Positions 40,340 through 49,522 of a stretch of 64,000 nucleotides of DNA are shown one piece after another. Both the position numbers and the translations under genes were made by a program. The stretch comes from DTLC01 sp964555645. Its GTDB lineage: Bacteria; Verrucomicrobiota; Verrucomicrobiia; Limisphaerales; DTLC01. Position 1 is the stretch's first letter; every line of letters starts with the position of its first letter. A model generated the notes under the pieces. The model made no database searches. It worked only from the letters and a program-made list of their open reading frames with translations, and was not told the DNA's origin. The stretch spans positions 248,001 to 312,000 of the forward strand of contig CAZKTA010000001.1 in the NCBI GenBank assembly GCA_964555645.1, written 5' to 3'.

Positions 40340-40824
40340 ATCTCGGGTCATCAACACCTCGCCAGATATTTTGCTCGCAAAGGTTGGTTTGCTGGGGCTC
40401 GTGCCCCCGATTACTGCGAAGCTAGTAATCTCTAAGCCCGTGTCAGGCGAAATCTTGGGCGCCAGCGGCGATGCCGCTGCGACACGCCGGCTCAACAGGG
40501 CCGGAAGCCAATTTGTGCAACGTGCTGTGCCGGAATTACCAGTCATTGCCAGCTATGAGATTTGCGGTGGGGATTGCGCTGTTCTATCTTGGGCTGTGGC
40601 GCATCCTGGATTCGTTGCGGTGGTGGATGATCGTTTAGCGCAGGCTTTTGTCACAAGCCTTGGGATTAGAGTTGTGGAGATGTTGAGGGGGTGTCTGCCG
40701 GTTGGGAAAGCCCGGGCTTGTTTCTGAAGCAAAACCTCATCTACTGCAGATTTTGGAGTCTGATGGTTACATCAGTGACGAATTATTGCGCAAAGTACTG
40801 CTTGTTGTAGGGGAAGTAATATGA
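40332..40824 (+). pseudogene. DUF3368 PIN-like toxin gene with a frameshift near its end
   Basis: From GTG 40332 the frame reads as a DUF3368 protein (V-I-N-T-S-P-D-I-L-L-A, later V-V-D-D-R-L-A) but stops at 40727, earlier than the family. In the +1 frame from ~40714 the missing C-terminus continues: G-L-V-S-E-A-K-P, then Y-I-S-D-E-L-L-R-K-V, to a TGA at 40822-40824. Removing one G from the run GGGGG at 40687-40691 joins both parts. The restored stop overlaps the manC ATG in an ATGA pattern. The frameshift may be a mutation, phase variation or a sequence error. The unshifted product lacks the last ~40 residues. Confidence 0.8.
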
Positions 40825-41951
40825 AAACTAAAACCGATGCCAAAGACCGTTTTGTGATCATAATGGCAGGTGGACGCGGCGAACGGTTCTGGCCATTGAG
40901 CCGCGAGACGCGCCCGAAACAGTTGCTCGCATTGGTGGGTAACAAAACACTGTTGCAACAGGCACTTGACCGTGTGTTACCGCTTGTGCCGGCCAAGAAC
41001 GTCTTCGTAATTACGAACCAGGTGCAGTTACCCGAAGTAGCCCGACATGTGCCAAAGGTCCCGAGATCAAATCTGATCGCAGAGCCGATTGGGCGCGATA
41101 CTTGTGCTGCAGTCACGCTAGGCGCGGCGTTAGTCGGCGCACGCAGCACAACCGCAGTCATGGCAGTGCTGCCTGCCGACCATGTGATCCCCGAAGAAAA
41201 AAAATTCCAACAAGTGCTCGCAGATGCTTTTGATCTGGCCTCACGCGGGCAGGCAATTGTGACGATTGGGATTAAACCCACCGAGCCAGCCACAGGTTAC
41301 GGGTACATCCGTGTGGGTGCGCCATTGCCGCCCCCGACAGGTGCCAGATATAAGACGGCGTTTTACAAGGCTGAGCAGTTTGTCGAAAAACCTAACTTCG
41401 ACAAAGCGCTCGAGTACCTCCAAAGCGGCCAGTACAGGTGGAACGCGGGCATGTTTATTTGGAACTTTGTGACAATTACCGAAGGGTTGCAAAAGCATCA
41501 GCCCGAAATGTACGAGGCGTGTCGGCGGTGGTTCGAGCTTGCTACAAAGCCAAGCAAGCTGGCGAAGCAGCTCGAAAAGGATTACCCGACGCTAAAGAAA
41601 ATCTCGATTGACTACGCGCTAATGGAACATGCCCAGAACGTCGTTGTAGCGGATGGCAACTTTGCCTGGGACGACCTCGGGTCATGGACGGCACTTGCAC
41701 GACACATCAAGCCCGATGCCGAAGGCAACTGCGCCGTGGCAGATTTCGTCCATGTTGACGCAGCGCGCAATATCATTTTTGATGCGCGCACAAAGGCGCA
41801 TCGCACGCCAATTGCTGTGGTTGGCCTGCGCGATTCGATTCTGGTGCAGACCGATGACGCGGTCTTGCTTGCGCACAAGAGCCAGGCGCAGAAGGTCAAA
41901 GAGCTGGTCAAAAAACTCAGCCAGGACACGCGGTATAAAAAGTTGATCTGA
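40821..41951 (+). CDS. manC: Mannose-1-phosphate guanylyltransferase
   Basis: 376 residues with a ribosome binding site AGGGGAAG (40809-40816) seven bases upstream, inside the tail of the toxin gene. The signature G-G-R-G-E-R-F-W-P-L-S-R, then P-K-Q, is at 17-34, and the catalytic region L-P-A-D-H-V-I near base 41175. It is the single-domain form without the phosphomannose isomerase half. It makes GDP-mannose from GTP and mannose-1-phosphate for polysaccharides. The C-terminus has the usual left-handed helix region. It is not part of a clear polysaccharide cluster. Confidence 0.95.
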   Translation: MKTKTDAKDRFVIIMAGGRGERFWPLSRETRPKQLLALVGNKTLLQQALDRVLPLVPAKNVFVITNQVQLPEVARHVPKVPRSNLIAEPIGRDTCAAVTLGAALVGARSTTAVMAVLPADHVIPEEKKFQQVLADAFDLASRGQAIVTIGIKPTEPATGYGYIRVGAPLPPPTGARYKTAFYKAEQFVEKPNFDKALEYLQSGQYRWNAGMFIWNFVTITEGLQKHQPEMYEACRRWFELATKPSKLAKQLEKDYPTLKKISIDYALMEHAQNVVVADGNFAWDDLGSWTALARHIKPDAEGNCAVADFVHVDAARNIIFDARTKAHRTPIAVVGLRDSILVQTDDAVLLAHKSQAQKVKELVKKLSQDTRYKKLI

Positions 41952-42322
41952 ACCGATACCCGCCTGTAGCTGCGCTTGTTAGAGTGCACGAATTCGAGCC
42001 GGTAACTTTTTCCCGAATTTACAGGATTTACAGGTCGGTTTGGATTCAGAACGGGCAGCGCTGGTGAGTTGGCCGCGCGCCTTTGGGGCATGAACGGGAA
42101 CATTCTGTGCCGCAGCTTATTCCTAGCATCCGTAAAATCACCGCGGGCTGATAGCCCACCGAAGACAGGCTGAGAGCCTGTGCCACCCGGCGCGACTTGT
42201 TTTTTCAGGTTTTGTGGTCTGCGTGCTGGCGCGTGCAGCTACAGATTGGCAGCTGGTTGCGCAAAAAAATTGGCTGGTAACGCAGCCCGGAAAGATTCAA
42301 TTTGATTCCTGCAATCCGGTTT
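41952..42322. other. Non-coding stretch after manC with a double-hairpin repeat
   Basis: 370 bases between manC and the small monooxygenase-fold gene. The only structure I can support is the pair of short perfect hairpins at 42145-42181. The rest shows no protein-like frame. The repeat could act as a terminator or processing site, but no T tract follows. Confidence 0.4.
42143..42190. repeat. Double-hairpin intergenic repeat
   Basis: Two perfect stem-loops in tandem: GGGCT-GAT-AGCCC (42145-42157) and ACAGGCT-GAG-AGCCTGT (42165-42181), separated by a short CACCGAAG. From memory, units such as ACAGGCTGAGAGCCTGTGCC are scattered through Verrucomicrobiota and Planctomycetota intergenic regions. 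Only one copy is visible here. Confidence 0.5.
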
Positions 42323-42634
42323 ATGCGGTACACATTGGTCAAGTACACCGTTCGGCCCGAGAAAGTGGGCGAAGTAAAAGGTGCCATGCGCGAGTTTATT
42401 GCTGAGGTCAGCAAAAACGAGCCCAAAACGCTCTTTTTGGTTTTTCGTGCTGCTGACGGCAACACGTTTTACCACCTAATGCGGTTCGAAAACGAGTCAG
42501 CGCGGCGCAAACATAATCAGTCAAAGTACAACGCGCACTTTGTGAAAAAGCTCTATCCGAATTGCGTAGGCAGACCACAGGTAACCGAATTGCGCATGAT
42601 TGAATCCACCAAGAAACAATGGCAATTGGCATGA
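42323..42634 (+). CDS. Small ABM/dimeric alpha-beta-barrel-like protein
   Basis: 103 residues from ATG 42323 (a TTG lies seven codons upstream). A strand-helix pattern of the ABM or stress-responsive ferredoxin-like fold is visible: Y-T-V-R-P-E-K-V-G-E-V-K, then a central F-R-A-A-D-G-N-T-F-Y-H-L-M-R-F, then S-A-R-R-K-H. Such proteins are often heme-degrading, quinone or antibiotic-synthesis monooxygenases. No catalytic residues can be assigned. It lies 87 bases before secA on the same strand. Confidence 0.65.
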   Translation: MRYTLVKYTVRPEKVGEVKGAMREFIAEVSKNEPKTLFLVFRAADGNTFYHLMRFENESARRKHNQSKYNAHFVKKLYPNCVGRPQVTELRMIESTKKQWQLA

Positions 42635-42721
42635 GCAAGTCTAGCAGCCAAGCTTGCCTTGGAGACGTTCCCGAAGGGTTTGCACGGCGGTTTTTCGCGC
42701 GTTAATTTTACAACTCAGACC

Positions 42722-45700
42722 ATGATTGGTTACGTGATCAAGAAAATTTTCGGCTCGAAGAACGACCGTGAAGTGCGGCGGTTACGCAACACTTTGGTGC
42801 CGAAAATAAACGAGCTCGAGCAACAGTATCAGACGCTAACTGACGAGCAAATCCGCGCAAAAACAGATGAGTTTAAGCGCAGGATCGAGGAAGGCCGGAA
42901 AGCACGCGGCTACTACGAAGCGCTCGAGCGAGCACGCAAGTTCGAGGCCGAGTTACGCAGCGACGAGGCCAAGATCGAGCGGCGTAAAGCCTTCGAGATC
43001 GAGCAGGCAATTCTTGATGAGTTGCTTCCTGAGGCGTTTGCCGTGGTCAAAAACGTCTGCCGTCGGCTGGTTGGCCGGACGATCATGGTACGGGGTCATC
43101 CGGTTGTGTGGGACATGATCCCGTTCGATGTGCAACTGATCGGCGCATGGGCATTGCACAACGGCCGGATAGCCGAGATGGCAACCGGCGAAGGTAAAAC
43201 GCTGGTTGCGACGATGCCGGTTTACCTAAATGCTTTGACAGGGCACGGCGTGCATTTGGTTACTGTGAACGATTATCTTGCCGCGCGCGACGCCGAGTGG
43301 ATGGGCGAGATTTACAGGTTCCTCGGGCTGACGGTCGGGTGCATACAGCATGATCAACCGCCGCATGTGCGGCGGCAACAGTATTACTGCGACATTACCT
43401 ACGGTACCTGCGCTGAGTTCGGCTTTGACTATCTGCGTGACAACGGCATGGCAACACGCAAAGAAGACCAGGTCCAACGCGGTCATTATTATGCGATTGT
43501 TGACGAGGTTGACTCGATCCTGATTGATGAAGCGCGCACGCCGTTGATTATAAGCGGACCGTCGGTCAGAGCGCTCGACAACGAATACGCAAAGCACAAA
43601 TCGCAGGTTGAATCGCTTGTACGCGCGCAGGAACGGTTGTGCAAACGGTATCTGGACGAAGCAGATGCGTTTTTACGCAAGCTAAGTCGAGAGGGAGAAC
43701 TTGACTCAGCCGAGCGTGATGAGCTTGAGCGGCAGTTGGGGCTAATGCTTCTGCGCGTTAAAATGGGCATGCCGAAATCGGAGGGGTTATTGCGTATGCT
43801 CGAGAACCCCGAGAACCTCAAATTGCTGAACCGTATCGAGACCGAGCTGCACCTTGACCAGAAGAAAGCACAACTTTTTGCCCAAAAAGAAGAGTTGTAC
43901 TTTGCAATTGACGAGAAAAATAACGAAGCTGACCTGACTGAAAAAGGCCGCGCGTTCCTTAGTCCGAGCGACCCAGACGCATTTGTGCTGCCTGACCTTA
44001 CGGTTGCGTTACACGAGATTGACGCCGGACCCGAGACAGACGTGCGCAAACGCATGGAAGCAAAACGCAAGTTGCAGGAAGAGTTCGAAGCAAAAGCGCA
44101 ACGGATCCACTGCATTTCACAATTGCTGAAGGCATACTGCCTTTATTTTAAGGACGTTCACTACGTTGTGCAGGATAACAAGGTCATCATTGTTGACCAG
44201 AACACAGGCAGGCTGATGCCGGGTCGCCGCTGGAGCGACGGGTTGCATCAGGCCGTCGAAGCCAAGGAAGGGGTCGAGATCGAACGCGAAACACAGACGC
44301 TTGCAACCATCACGATCCAAAACTACTTCAGAATGTACCAAAAGCTTGCTGGTATGACCGGCACAGCCGAGACCGAGGCGTCTGAGTTTTGGGACATATA
44401 CAAGCTGGGTGTACTTGTCATACCGACAAACAAACCGTGCATACGAAAAGACTGGAACGACTCAGTTTACAAAACTAAACGCGAGAAATACAACGCCGTC
44501 ATTAACGAGATCAAACAGATTCATGCCCAAGGCAGGCCAATACTTGTAGGCACAATTTCAGTTGAGGTCAGTGAACACCTCTCACGCATGCTGCAAAAGG
44601 AACGTATCCCGCACTCGGTGTTAAACGCCAAATATCATCAACAGGAAGCCGAGATTGTGGCGCGTGCGGGGCAACGCGGGGCGGTTACGATTGCCACAAA
44701 CATGGCCGGGCGTGGCACCGACATCAAACTTGGCCCCGGCGTAGCCGAGCTAGGGGGATTACATGTAATCGGCACTGAACGACACGAGGCGCGGCGCATA
44801 GACCGGCAGTTACGTGGCCGTTGTGCGCGACAGGGTGACCCAGGCTCATCGCACTTTTTCATTGCGCTCGAAGATGATCTGATGCGGCTGTTCGGGTCCG
44901 AACGGATTGTAAAGTACATGGAAAAGATGGGCCTTGAAGAAGGTCAGGAACTGCAGCATCCGCTATTGAACCGGTCAATCGAGCAGGCACAAAAACGGGT
45001 CGAACAACACAACTTCCAGATCCGCAAGCGCACACTCGAGTTCGACGATGTGATGAACAAACAACGCGAAGTCGTTTACGGATTCCGCAACCAGATCATT
45101 CATGCCGAGGATGTGCGCGACCGGCTCATGGACATAATCGAGGAGGTCATTGTCGAAAAGGTTGACCAACTCACCACCCCTGAATTTGAACTCAAAGATT
45201 GGAAGATACGGCAACTGACAGACTGGGTGAACCTGACGTTCCCGGTGGGTATAACCGAAGCTGCCGTTGCCAAAGCTGCGGAAACTGCTACCGAGACGCC
45301 TCTCAAAGGCTCAATTTACGACGGGTTGAGCGCAGCACAGTTTGCTGTGTGCAATCTCATTTTCGATGCCGTGCGCAAGGCATACGAGCTGAAGATGAGC
45401 TTTGAAAACCCGGAGGCGCTGAAAGTTGTCGAGCGTTACATCATTTTGACCGCCATTGACAAGTTGTGGCAGGAGCATCTGTACGAGATGGACAGCCTGC
45501 GTTACAGCATCGGGTTGCGTACCTATGGGCAGCGCGATCCGTTGATCGAATACAAGGTCGAGGCCAAAAAGCTGTTCGACGAAATGATGGTCAACGTAAA
45601 AAGCGAGATTTGCAAAAACATTTTCCAGAGTGCATCCAGTCTGTTTGCGTTCGAGAATTACCTTGCCAGTTTACCTCAGCAAACCTTGCACCAAACATTC

Positions 45701-45904
45701 AGCGCGTTTAGCGGCGCGGGCACGAGAACCGCTTCCACTGCTGCGGCTGGGGCACCTCAACAGCGAAGGGCGAGCGACATTGTCAGCGAAGCAGCGGCTG
45801 CAGTTGACCGCTCGAAACCGGTTTGGACAGGGCCGAAGGTGGGCCGAAACGACCCTTGCCCATGCGGCAGCGGTAAAAAATTCAAGCACTGCTGTGGCAG
45901 GTAA
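42722..45904 (+). CDS. secA: Preprotein translocase ATPase SecA
   Basis: 1060 residues from ATG 42722; an earlier in-frame TTG gives 21 unlikely residues. Walker A M-A-T-G-E-G-K-T is at 153-160, and motif II D-E-V-D-S-I-L-I-D-E-A is near base 43500. Inside the nucleotide-binding region there is an extra ~110-residue, charged, helical insertion (bases ~43570-43900) as in Verrucomicrobiota and Bacteroidota SecA. The C-terminal SEC-C zinc motif C-P-C-G-S-G-K-K-F-K-H-C-C closes the protein. It drives Sec-dependent export at the inner membrane. It is a single gene. Confidence 0.97.
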   Translation: MIGYVIKKIFGSKNDREVRRLRNTLVPKINELEQQYQTLTDEQIRAKTDEFKRRIEEGRKARGYYEALERARKFEAELRSDEAKIERRKAFEIEQAILDELLPEAFAVVKNVCRRLVGRTIMVRGHPVVWDMIPFDVQLIGAWALHNGRIAEMATGEGKTLVATMPVYLNALTGHGVHLVTVNDYLAARDAEWMGEIYRFLGLTVGCIQHDQPPHVRRQQYYCDITYGTCAEFGFDYLRDNGMATRKEDQVQRGHYYAIVDEVDSILIDEARTPLIISGPSVRALDNEYAKHKSQVESLVRAQERLCKRYLDEADAFLRKLSREGELDSAERDELERQLGLMLLRVKMGMPKSEGLLRMLENPENLKLLNRIETELHLDQKKAQLFAQKEELYFAIDEKNNEADLTEKGRAFLSPSDPDAFVLPDLTVALHEIDAGPETDVRKRMEAKRKLQEEFEAKAQRIHCISQLLKAYCLYFKDVHYVVQDNKVIIVDQNTGRLMPGRRWSDGLHQAVEAKEGVEIERETQTLATITIQNYFRMYQKLAGMTGTAETEASEFWDIYKLGVLVIPTNKPCIRKDWNDSVYKTKREKYNAVINEIKQIHAQGRPILVGTISVEVSEHLSRMLQKERIPHSVLNAKYHQQEAEIVARAGQRGAVTIATNMAGRGTDIKLGPGVAELGGLHVIGTERHEARRIDRQLRGRCARQGDPGSSHFFIALEDDLMRLFGSERIVKYMEKMGLEEGQELQHPLLNRSIEQAQKRVEQHNFQIRKRTLEFDDVMNKQREVVYGFRNQIIHAEDVRDRLMDIIEEVIVEKVDQLTTPEFELKDWKIRQLTDWVNLTFPVGITEAAVAKAAETATETPLKGSIYDGLSAAQFAVCNLIFDAVRKAYELKMSFENPEALKVVERYIILTAIDKLWQEHLYEMDSLRYSIGLRTYGQRDPLIEYKVEAKKLFDEMMVNVKSEICKNIFQSASSLFAFENYLASLPQQTLHQTFSAFSGAGTRTASTAAAGAPQQRRASDIVSEAAAAVDRSKPVWTGPKVGRNDPCPCGSGKKFKHCCGR

Positions 45905-46120
45905 AAAGTTTTAACGCTGTGTTTTAACGCTTGCCTAGATCGGCGGGTGTTCAACCGTAGGATGCCGCATCGGTTTTATATCGGGGCGGTTGCTCGCGTT
46001 TCCGCGGGTCTTTATAGCTCGTATGGGCCCTGAATCTAGGGCCAATGTGCGGTTACAAATTGGCAGGGTGGTTTTGCCCAAGCCCGCCAATGTGAAGCTG
46101 AAGCTTAACTCTCGCTGCTT

Positions 46121-46846
46121 TTACTTTCTTGTGCGTCGGATTAGCATCAGCACAAGTGCAGCCACACCAAATCCAATTGTGCCAGGTTCAGGTATTACCA
46201 CCGTCAATTGCGGCCAAGTGGCTGGGTCTGTGTTTTCCTTGCTGCCAAGGCCATACCCGCGGCCGCTGGTCTCGATTACGGAATAGTCAAAAATGAAAGT
46301 CGCCAGGCCACCCGCAGCAATCCGTTCGTTTAGGAAACTTACCAAGTTCGTTCCTGAGATAGTTGCAGTTGTGGTTGTGACAACCTCGTTACCTGCTGTT
46401 CCATCGAAATCAACTACGCGCAAAGGATCATAGGTGTTTTCGCTAACGTACTCTGTGCCTTTGGTATTCCACGTGAGTGTTAGCTCATCCCAGTTTTGTG
46501 GTGTGTTGCCAGCCACATCCTTCAGCCCCAATGCGCGGAAGCGTCCCGATGTTAGTGTATCATTGCGTTCAGTGGTCGTGACTTTCGTAAGCGTTAGGGA
46601 GGCGTCCATTAATTGTGTGCCTGGCGCAAGGCTAGATAAATCAAATCTCACATAACCGAAATAGTCACGGCCCGAAATCGAATACAGGTAAATGTAGCCG
46701 AGATTGCCGTAATTCATGTTTTCGTAGCCGGGTTGGTTGCGGACGTATGTGTCTGCGACAGGTGTAAAGACATTTGTGACCTATGCGATCGCTGCTGAGG
46801 TAAGCAGACTTATAAAACAGCTGATAACTTCTTTATGTGTGCGCAT
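46121..46846 (-). pseudogene. PEP-CTERM exported protein (DNRLRE-like) with an in-frame amber codon after the signal peptide
   Basis: From ATG 46846 the frame encodes a signal peptide of 21 residues (M-R-T-H-K-E-V-I-S-C-F-I, then A-A-I-A), then TAG at 46781-46783. It continues in the same frame with V-A-D-T-Y-V-R-N-Q-P-G-Y-E-N and a DNRLRE-type beta-rich domain (Y-F-G-Y-V-R-F-D-L-S) to a complete PEP-CTERM tail: V-I-P-E-P-G, a membrane helix and R-R-T-R-K. Apart from the single TAG the gene looks whole. The longest uninterrupted frame from an ATG is 46121-46717. Such proteins are sorted by an exosortase to the outer surface. TAG is also used as a normal stop here (atpE), so general recoding is unlikely. 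Confidence 0.8.
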
Positions 46847-47192
46847 CGCGCGACAAATTTAAAAAAAACCCAAATTTGTCAAGCTTTTTGTCTACTCCAG
46901 TTTATTTTGGTCGTGTTGAGGGGTCGGACACTCAGGGAGACGAGCAGGTTGCGCGCTTGCTGGATAAAATGGAAGGCTGGCATACACAGGCGCAGGATTC
47001 GGGCCCTGGGTGTGCTATTTAGCAGGCGTTAAAGAGCGCCGGCAACCGATTTTCCCTAAAGTAATTGAGGTTTTTTGGGCGCGGCTGACATACAAAAAAC
47101 TTGTTTCGGGCTTGCTTGCGTGCAAATGTGTGGGTTCTTGGAACGAATTGAACTTAGTTTTGTTAAACCGAAAAAAGAAGCAGTTAGGCCTT
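46847..47192. other. Non-coding region upstream of the ATP synthase operon
   Basis: 345 bases between the divergent PEP-CTERM gene and atpB. A perfect 8-base palindrome, ACAAATTT/AAATTTGT with an 11-base A-rich loop (46853-46879), lies just before the PEP-CTERM start. Short open frames occur on the plus strand but overlap this palindrome and show no domain. The atp promoter must lie here; no -35/-10 pair stands out. No atpI is present. Confidence 0.4.
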
Positions 47193-48137
47193 ATGGCTTT
47201 GAATAGGTCAATGATTGTTCTGGTGTGCATTGCAGCGGCAGTGCTCGCCTGGACGAATGCGCTGTTTATTAAGGGCGCTGAGGCGCGTGCAGATTTGTAC
47301 GGCGCGGAAGAGACTGTGGGGTCCGCCCATGCAACGCACGGTTTGCCTAAGGCGCCGCCGGTGTTGTTTAGGGTCGGCCCGTTGCCAGTCACAAACTCGA
47401 TGGTTGTAAGCTGGGTTGTTGCGGTTGGATTAATAGTTTTTGCGCGGCTAGCCACACGCCAGATGCAGGAAGTGCCGGGAGGTTTGCAAAACTTTTGGGA
47501 ATGGCTGGTGGAAATTTTGCATGATTTCCTGGAGGGATTGATTGGGCGTGATCTTGTGCGCCGGACGTTTTGGTTTTTCGCCTCGATTTTCATTTTTATT
47601 TTGTTTGCGGATTGGGCCGGATTATTGCCCGGTGTAGGCACAATTGGCTGGGGAACAAAAACTGCGCATGGCTTTGTTGTTGAACGGCCCTTGTTCCGCG
47701 GCGCAAACGCGGACTTGAACATGACATTTGCGATGGCGACAGTGTTTTTTGTTTGCTGGACGATTTGGGCATTGCAAGTCAACGGACTCAAGGGATTTCT
47801 GCTGCACATCTTCGGCCCGAAAGGCGATACCACCGGACTGTTGCGAGTCATGTTGATTGGTATGTTTGTGTTTGTCGGTTTGCTTGAGGTTATCTCGATT
47901 CTGTTTCGGCCGGTGTCATTGAGCTTTCGTTTGTATGGCAATATTTACGCAGGCGAAAATCTTTTGGAAGCAGTGACGGCAGTTGCGCCTGCGCCGTTTA
48001 GCTGGCTTTTACCGGTGCCGTTTTATTTGCTTGAGTTGATGGTCGGCGTCATTCAAGCGCTGGTTTTCATGTTGTTAACTGCTGTTTTCACGATGTTAAT
48101 TTGCACACACGAGCAGGCAGAACAGGCAGAGGAATAG
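47193..48137 (+). CDS. atpB: F0F1 ATP synthase subunit a
   Basis: 314 residues from ATG 47193; the frame extends upstream to 47010 but without coding character. Five to six membrane helices are visible. The essential Arg is in S-F-R-L-Y-G-N (base ~47930). A long polar segment after the first helix (about residues 22-55) reaches the periplasm. The subunit forms the proton half-channels against the c-ring in the inner membrane. It is the first gene of the operon atpBEFHAGDC; spacing to atpE is 60 bases. Confidence 0.95.
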   Translation: MALNRSMIVLVCIAAAVLAWTNALFIKGAEARADLYGAEETVGSAHATHGLPKAPPVLFRVGPLPVTNSMVVSWVVAVGLIVFARLATRQMQEVPGGLQNFWEWLVEILHDFLEGLIGRDLVRRTFWFFASIFIFILFADWAGLLPGVGTIGWGTKTAHGFVVERPLFRGANADLNMTFAMATVFFVCWTIWALQVNGLKGFLLHIFGPKGDTTGLLRVMLIGMFVFVGLLEVISILFRPVSLSFRLYGNIYAGENLLEAVTAVAPAPFSWLLPVPFYLLELMVGVIQALVFMLLTAVFTMLICTHEQAEQAEE

Positions 48138-48197
48138 CCGCACCATTAAGAAATGACGACTTAGCAGCAAAATTTAACAACAAAGTACCAGAACTGC

Positions 48198-48419
48198 ATG
48201 AACACTATGATAATGCAAATGGCAGCTGAATTGACAGGTAACGTACACGTTGCTGCGGCGTGCTTGGCTGCGGCAATTGGAGTGGGCTGGATTGGGGCAA
48301 AAGCTTCAGAAGCAGTCGGCCGCAATCCAGGTGCATCAACAAAAATCCTCGTGCAATCAATTCTTGCGATTGCATTTGCCGAGGCGATTGTGTTTTACGC
48401 GATCTTCCTCGCCAAATAG
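48198..48419 (+). CDS. atpE: F0F1 ATP synthase subunit c
   Basis: 73 residues, two membrane helices joined by the polar loop A-V-G-R-N-P-G-A (the usual R-Q-P is R-N-P). The ion-binding Glu is in I-A-F-A-E-A-I-V-F-Y. No Na+-type Gln/Ser pattern is seen, so proton coupling is likely. The Met at residue 7 is an alternative start. The c-ring rotates against subunit a in the inner membrane. It terminates with TAG. Confidence 0.95.
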   Translation: MNTMIMQMAAELTGNVHVAAACLAAAIGVGWIGAKASEAVGRNPGASTKILVQSILAIAFAEAIVFYAIFLAK

Positions 48420-48485
48420 ACACTTGGCCAGCTCAACCGGGGTACATGGCCAGGTAGAGCCTTTTGGCGTTGGTATTATGTGCTT

Positions 48486-49043
48486 ATGACGATGACAAGT
48501 TTCATTGTATTTGCGGATATCGGCGGCGACTTGGCGGGCAAAGCAGCCCAGATCGGGCGCGATTTTGGTGTTGATTGGCCGATGTTCACGGCCCAGGTGA
48601 TAAGCTTTTGTCTTGTGGCGTTTCTGTTGCATCGATTTGCTTACAAACCTGTCCTCGTCGCGCTCGAGCAACGCAGACAGCGTATAGCGGAGGGCTTGGC
48701 AAACGCAGAAAAGATCAAGGCTGAGTTGGCTAGTGCACAAGCCAAAGCACAAGAGATAATTGCCCGGGCTGTCCATGAGGGAGATCGGTTGATTGACGAG
48801 GCGCGTAAGACGGCTGCGCAACTGCAACAGCGTGAAATGCAAAAGGCAATTGCAACCGCCCAAGCGCTCATTGAAAAGGCTCGGCAGACCACAGAGCTTG
48901 AACGCACGCAAATGTTGGCTGAGTTACGCGGTGAACTTGGTAGGCTGGTGGTCGAGACAGCGGTTCGTGTCACGGGCAAAATACTCACAACCGAAGACCA
49001 AAAGCGGTTGGTCGAAGAAACCACACGCGAGCTTGCGGCTTGA
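48486..49043 (+). CDS. atpF: F0F1 ATP synthase subunit b
   Basis: 185 residues from ATG 48486. One membrane helix near residues 34-52 (M-F-T-A-Q-V-I-S-F-C-L-V-A-F) is followed by a long Ala/Glu/Gln-rich coiled coil to the end, the peripheral stalk that holds F1 against F0. The ~30 residues before the helix are longer than in E. coli. It lies between atpE and atpH; only one b gene is seen. Confidence 0.93.
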   Translation: MTMTSFIVFADIGGDLAGKAAQIGRDFGVDWPMFTAQVISFCLVAFLLHRFAYKPVLVALEQRRQRIAEGLANAEKIKAELASAQAKAQEIIARAVHEGDRLIDEARKTAAQLQQREMQKAIATAQALIEKARQTTELERTQMLAELRGELGRLVVETAVRVTGKILTTEDQKRLVEETTRELAA

Positions 49044-49096
49044 GTGTATTGCGGTCGTCCGGCGGGGTGGTAATCCGGTAAAAATTTTTGCAGCTC

Positions 49097-49501
49097 GTGA
49101 AAATATCAAAACAGGCCAGACGCTGCGCAAAACAGCTTTTCAAAAGTTGTTTACGTGACGGTCAGCTCGACGACGATAAAGTCAAGCGAGCTGTGAATGT
49201 GTTAATTGAGGCAAAACCGCGCGGGTACCTGGCTGTGCTTGCACATCTTAGACGGCTGGTAAAGCTGCAAGTGCAACGCAGGACCGTGTTGGTTGAAACC
49301 GTTGTAGCGCTCGAACGTGAGCAGAGTCAACGCCTACGCGAACAACTCGAGAAGCGGTACGGACCGGGCTTGCGGTTTGAATTTGTGCAACGGCCCGAGT
49401 TGATCGGTGGTGTACGCGTGCAGGTGGGCAGTGATGTTTACGACGGAACAATCCGTGCGCGGCTTGAGGAGCTGAGGACCCGCTTTACATCGCATAAGTG
49501 A
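49097..49501 (+). CDS. atpH: F0F1 ATP synthase subunit delta (short form)
   Basis: 134 residues from GTG 49097, giving M-K-I-S-K-Q-A-R-R, a family-like start. The C-terminal OSCP/delta domain is good: E-T-V-V-A-L-E, then P-E-L-I-G-G-V-R-V-Q-V-G and Y-D-G-T-I-R-A-R-L. The family is usually ~175-180 residues, so most of the N-terminal six-helix domain is shortened. It links the b stalk to the top of F1. Its position between atpF and atpA supports the assignment. Confidence 0.85.
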   Translation: MKISKQARRCAKQLFKSCLRDGQLDDDKVKRAVNVLIEAKPRGYLAVLAHLRRLVKLQVQRRTVLVETVVALEREQSQRLREQLEKRYGPGLRFEFVQRPELIGGVRVQVGSDVYDGTIRARLEELRTRFTSHK

Positions 49502-49522
49502 GGTTTAGTCGAGTAGCAAGAT

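Noticed and set aside
46837..47022. Short plus-strand frame with protein-like segment E-G-S-D-T-Q-G-D-E-Q-V-A-R-L-L
   Set aside because: It overlaps an 8-bp palindrome and the start of the PEP-CTERM gene, has no ribosome binding site, no family and a stop soon after; most likely chance.
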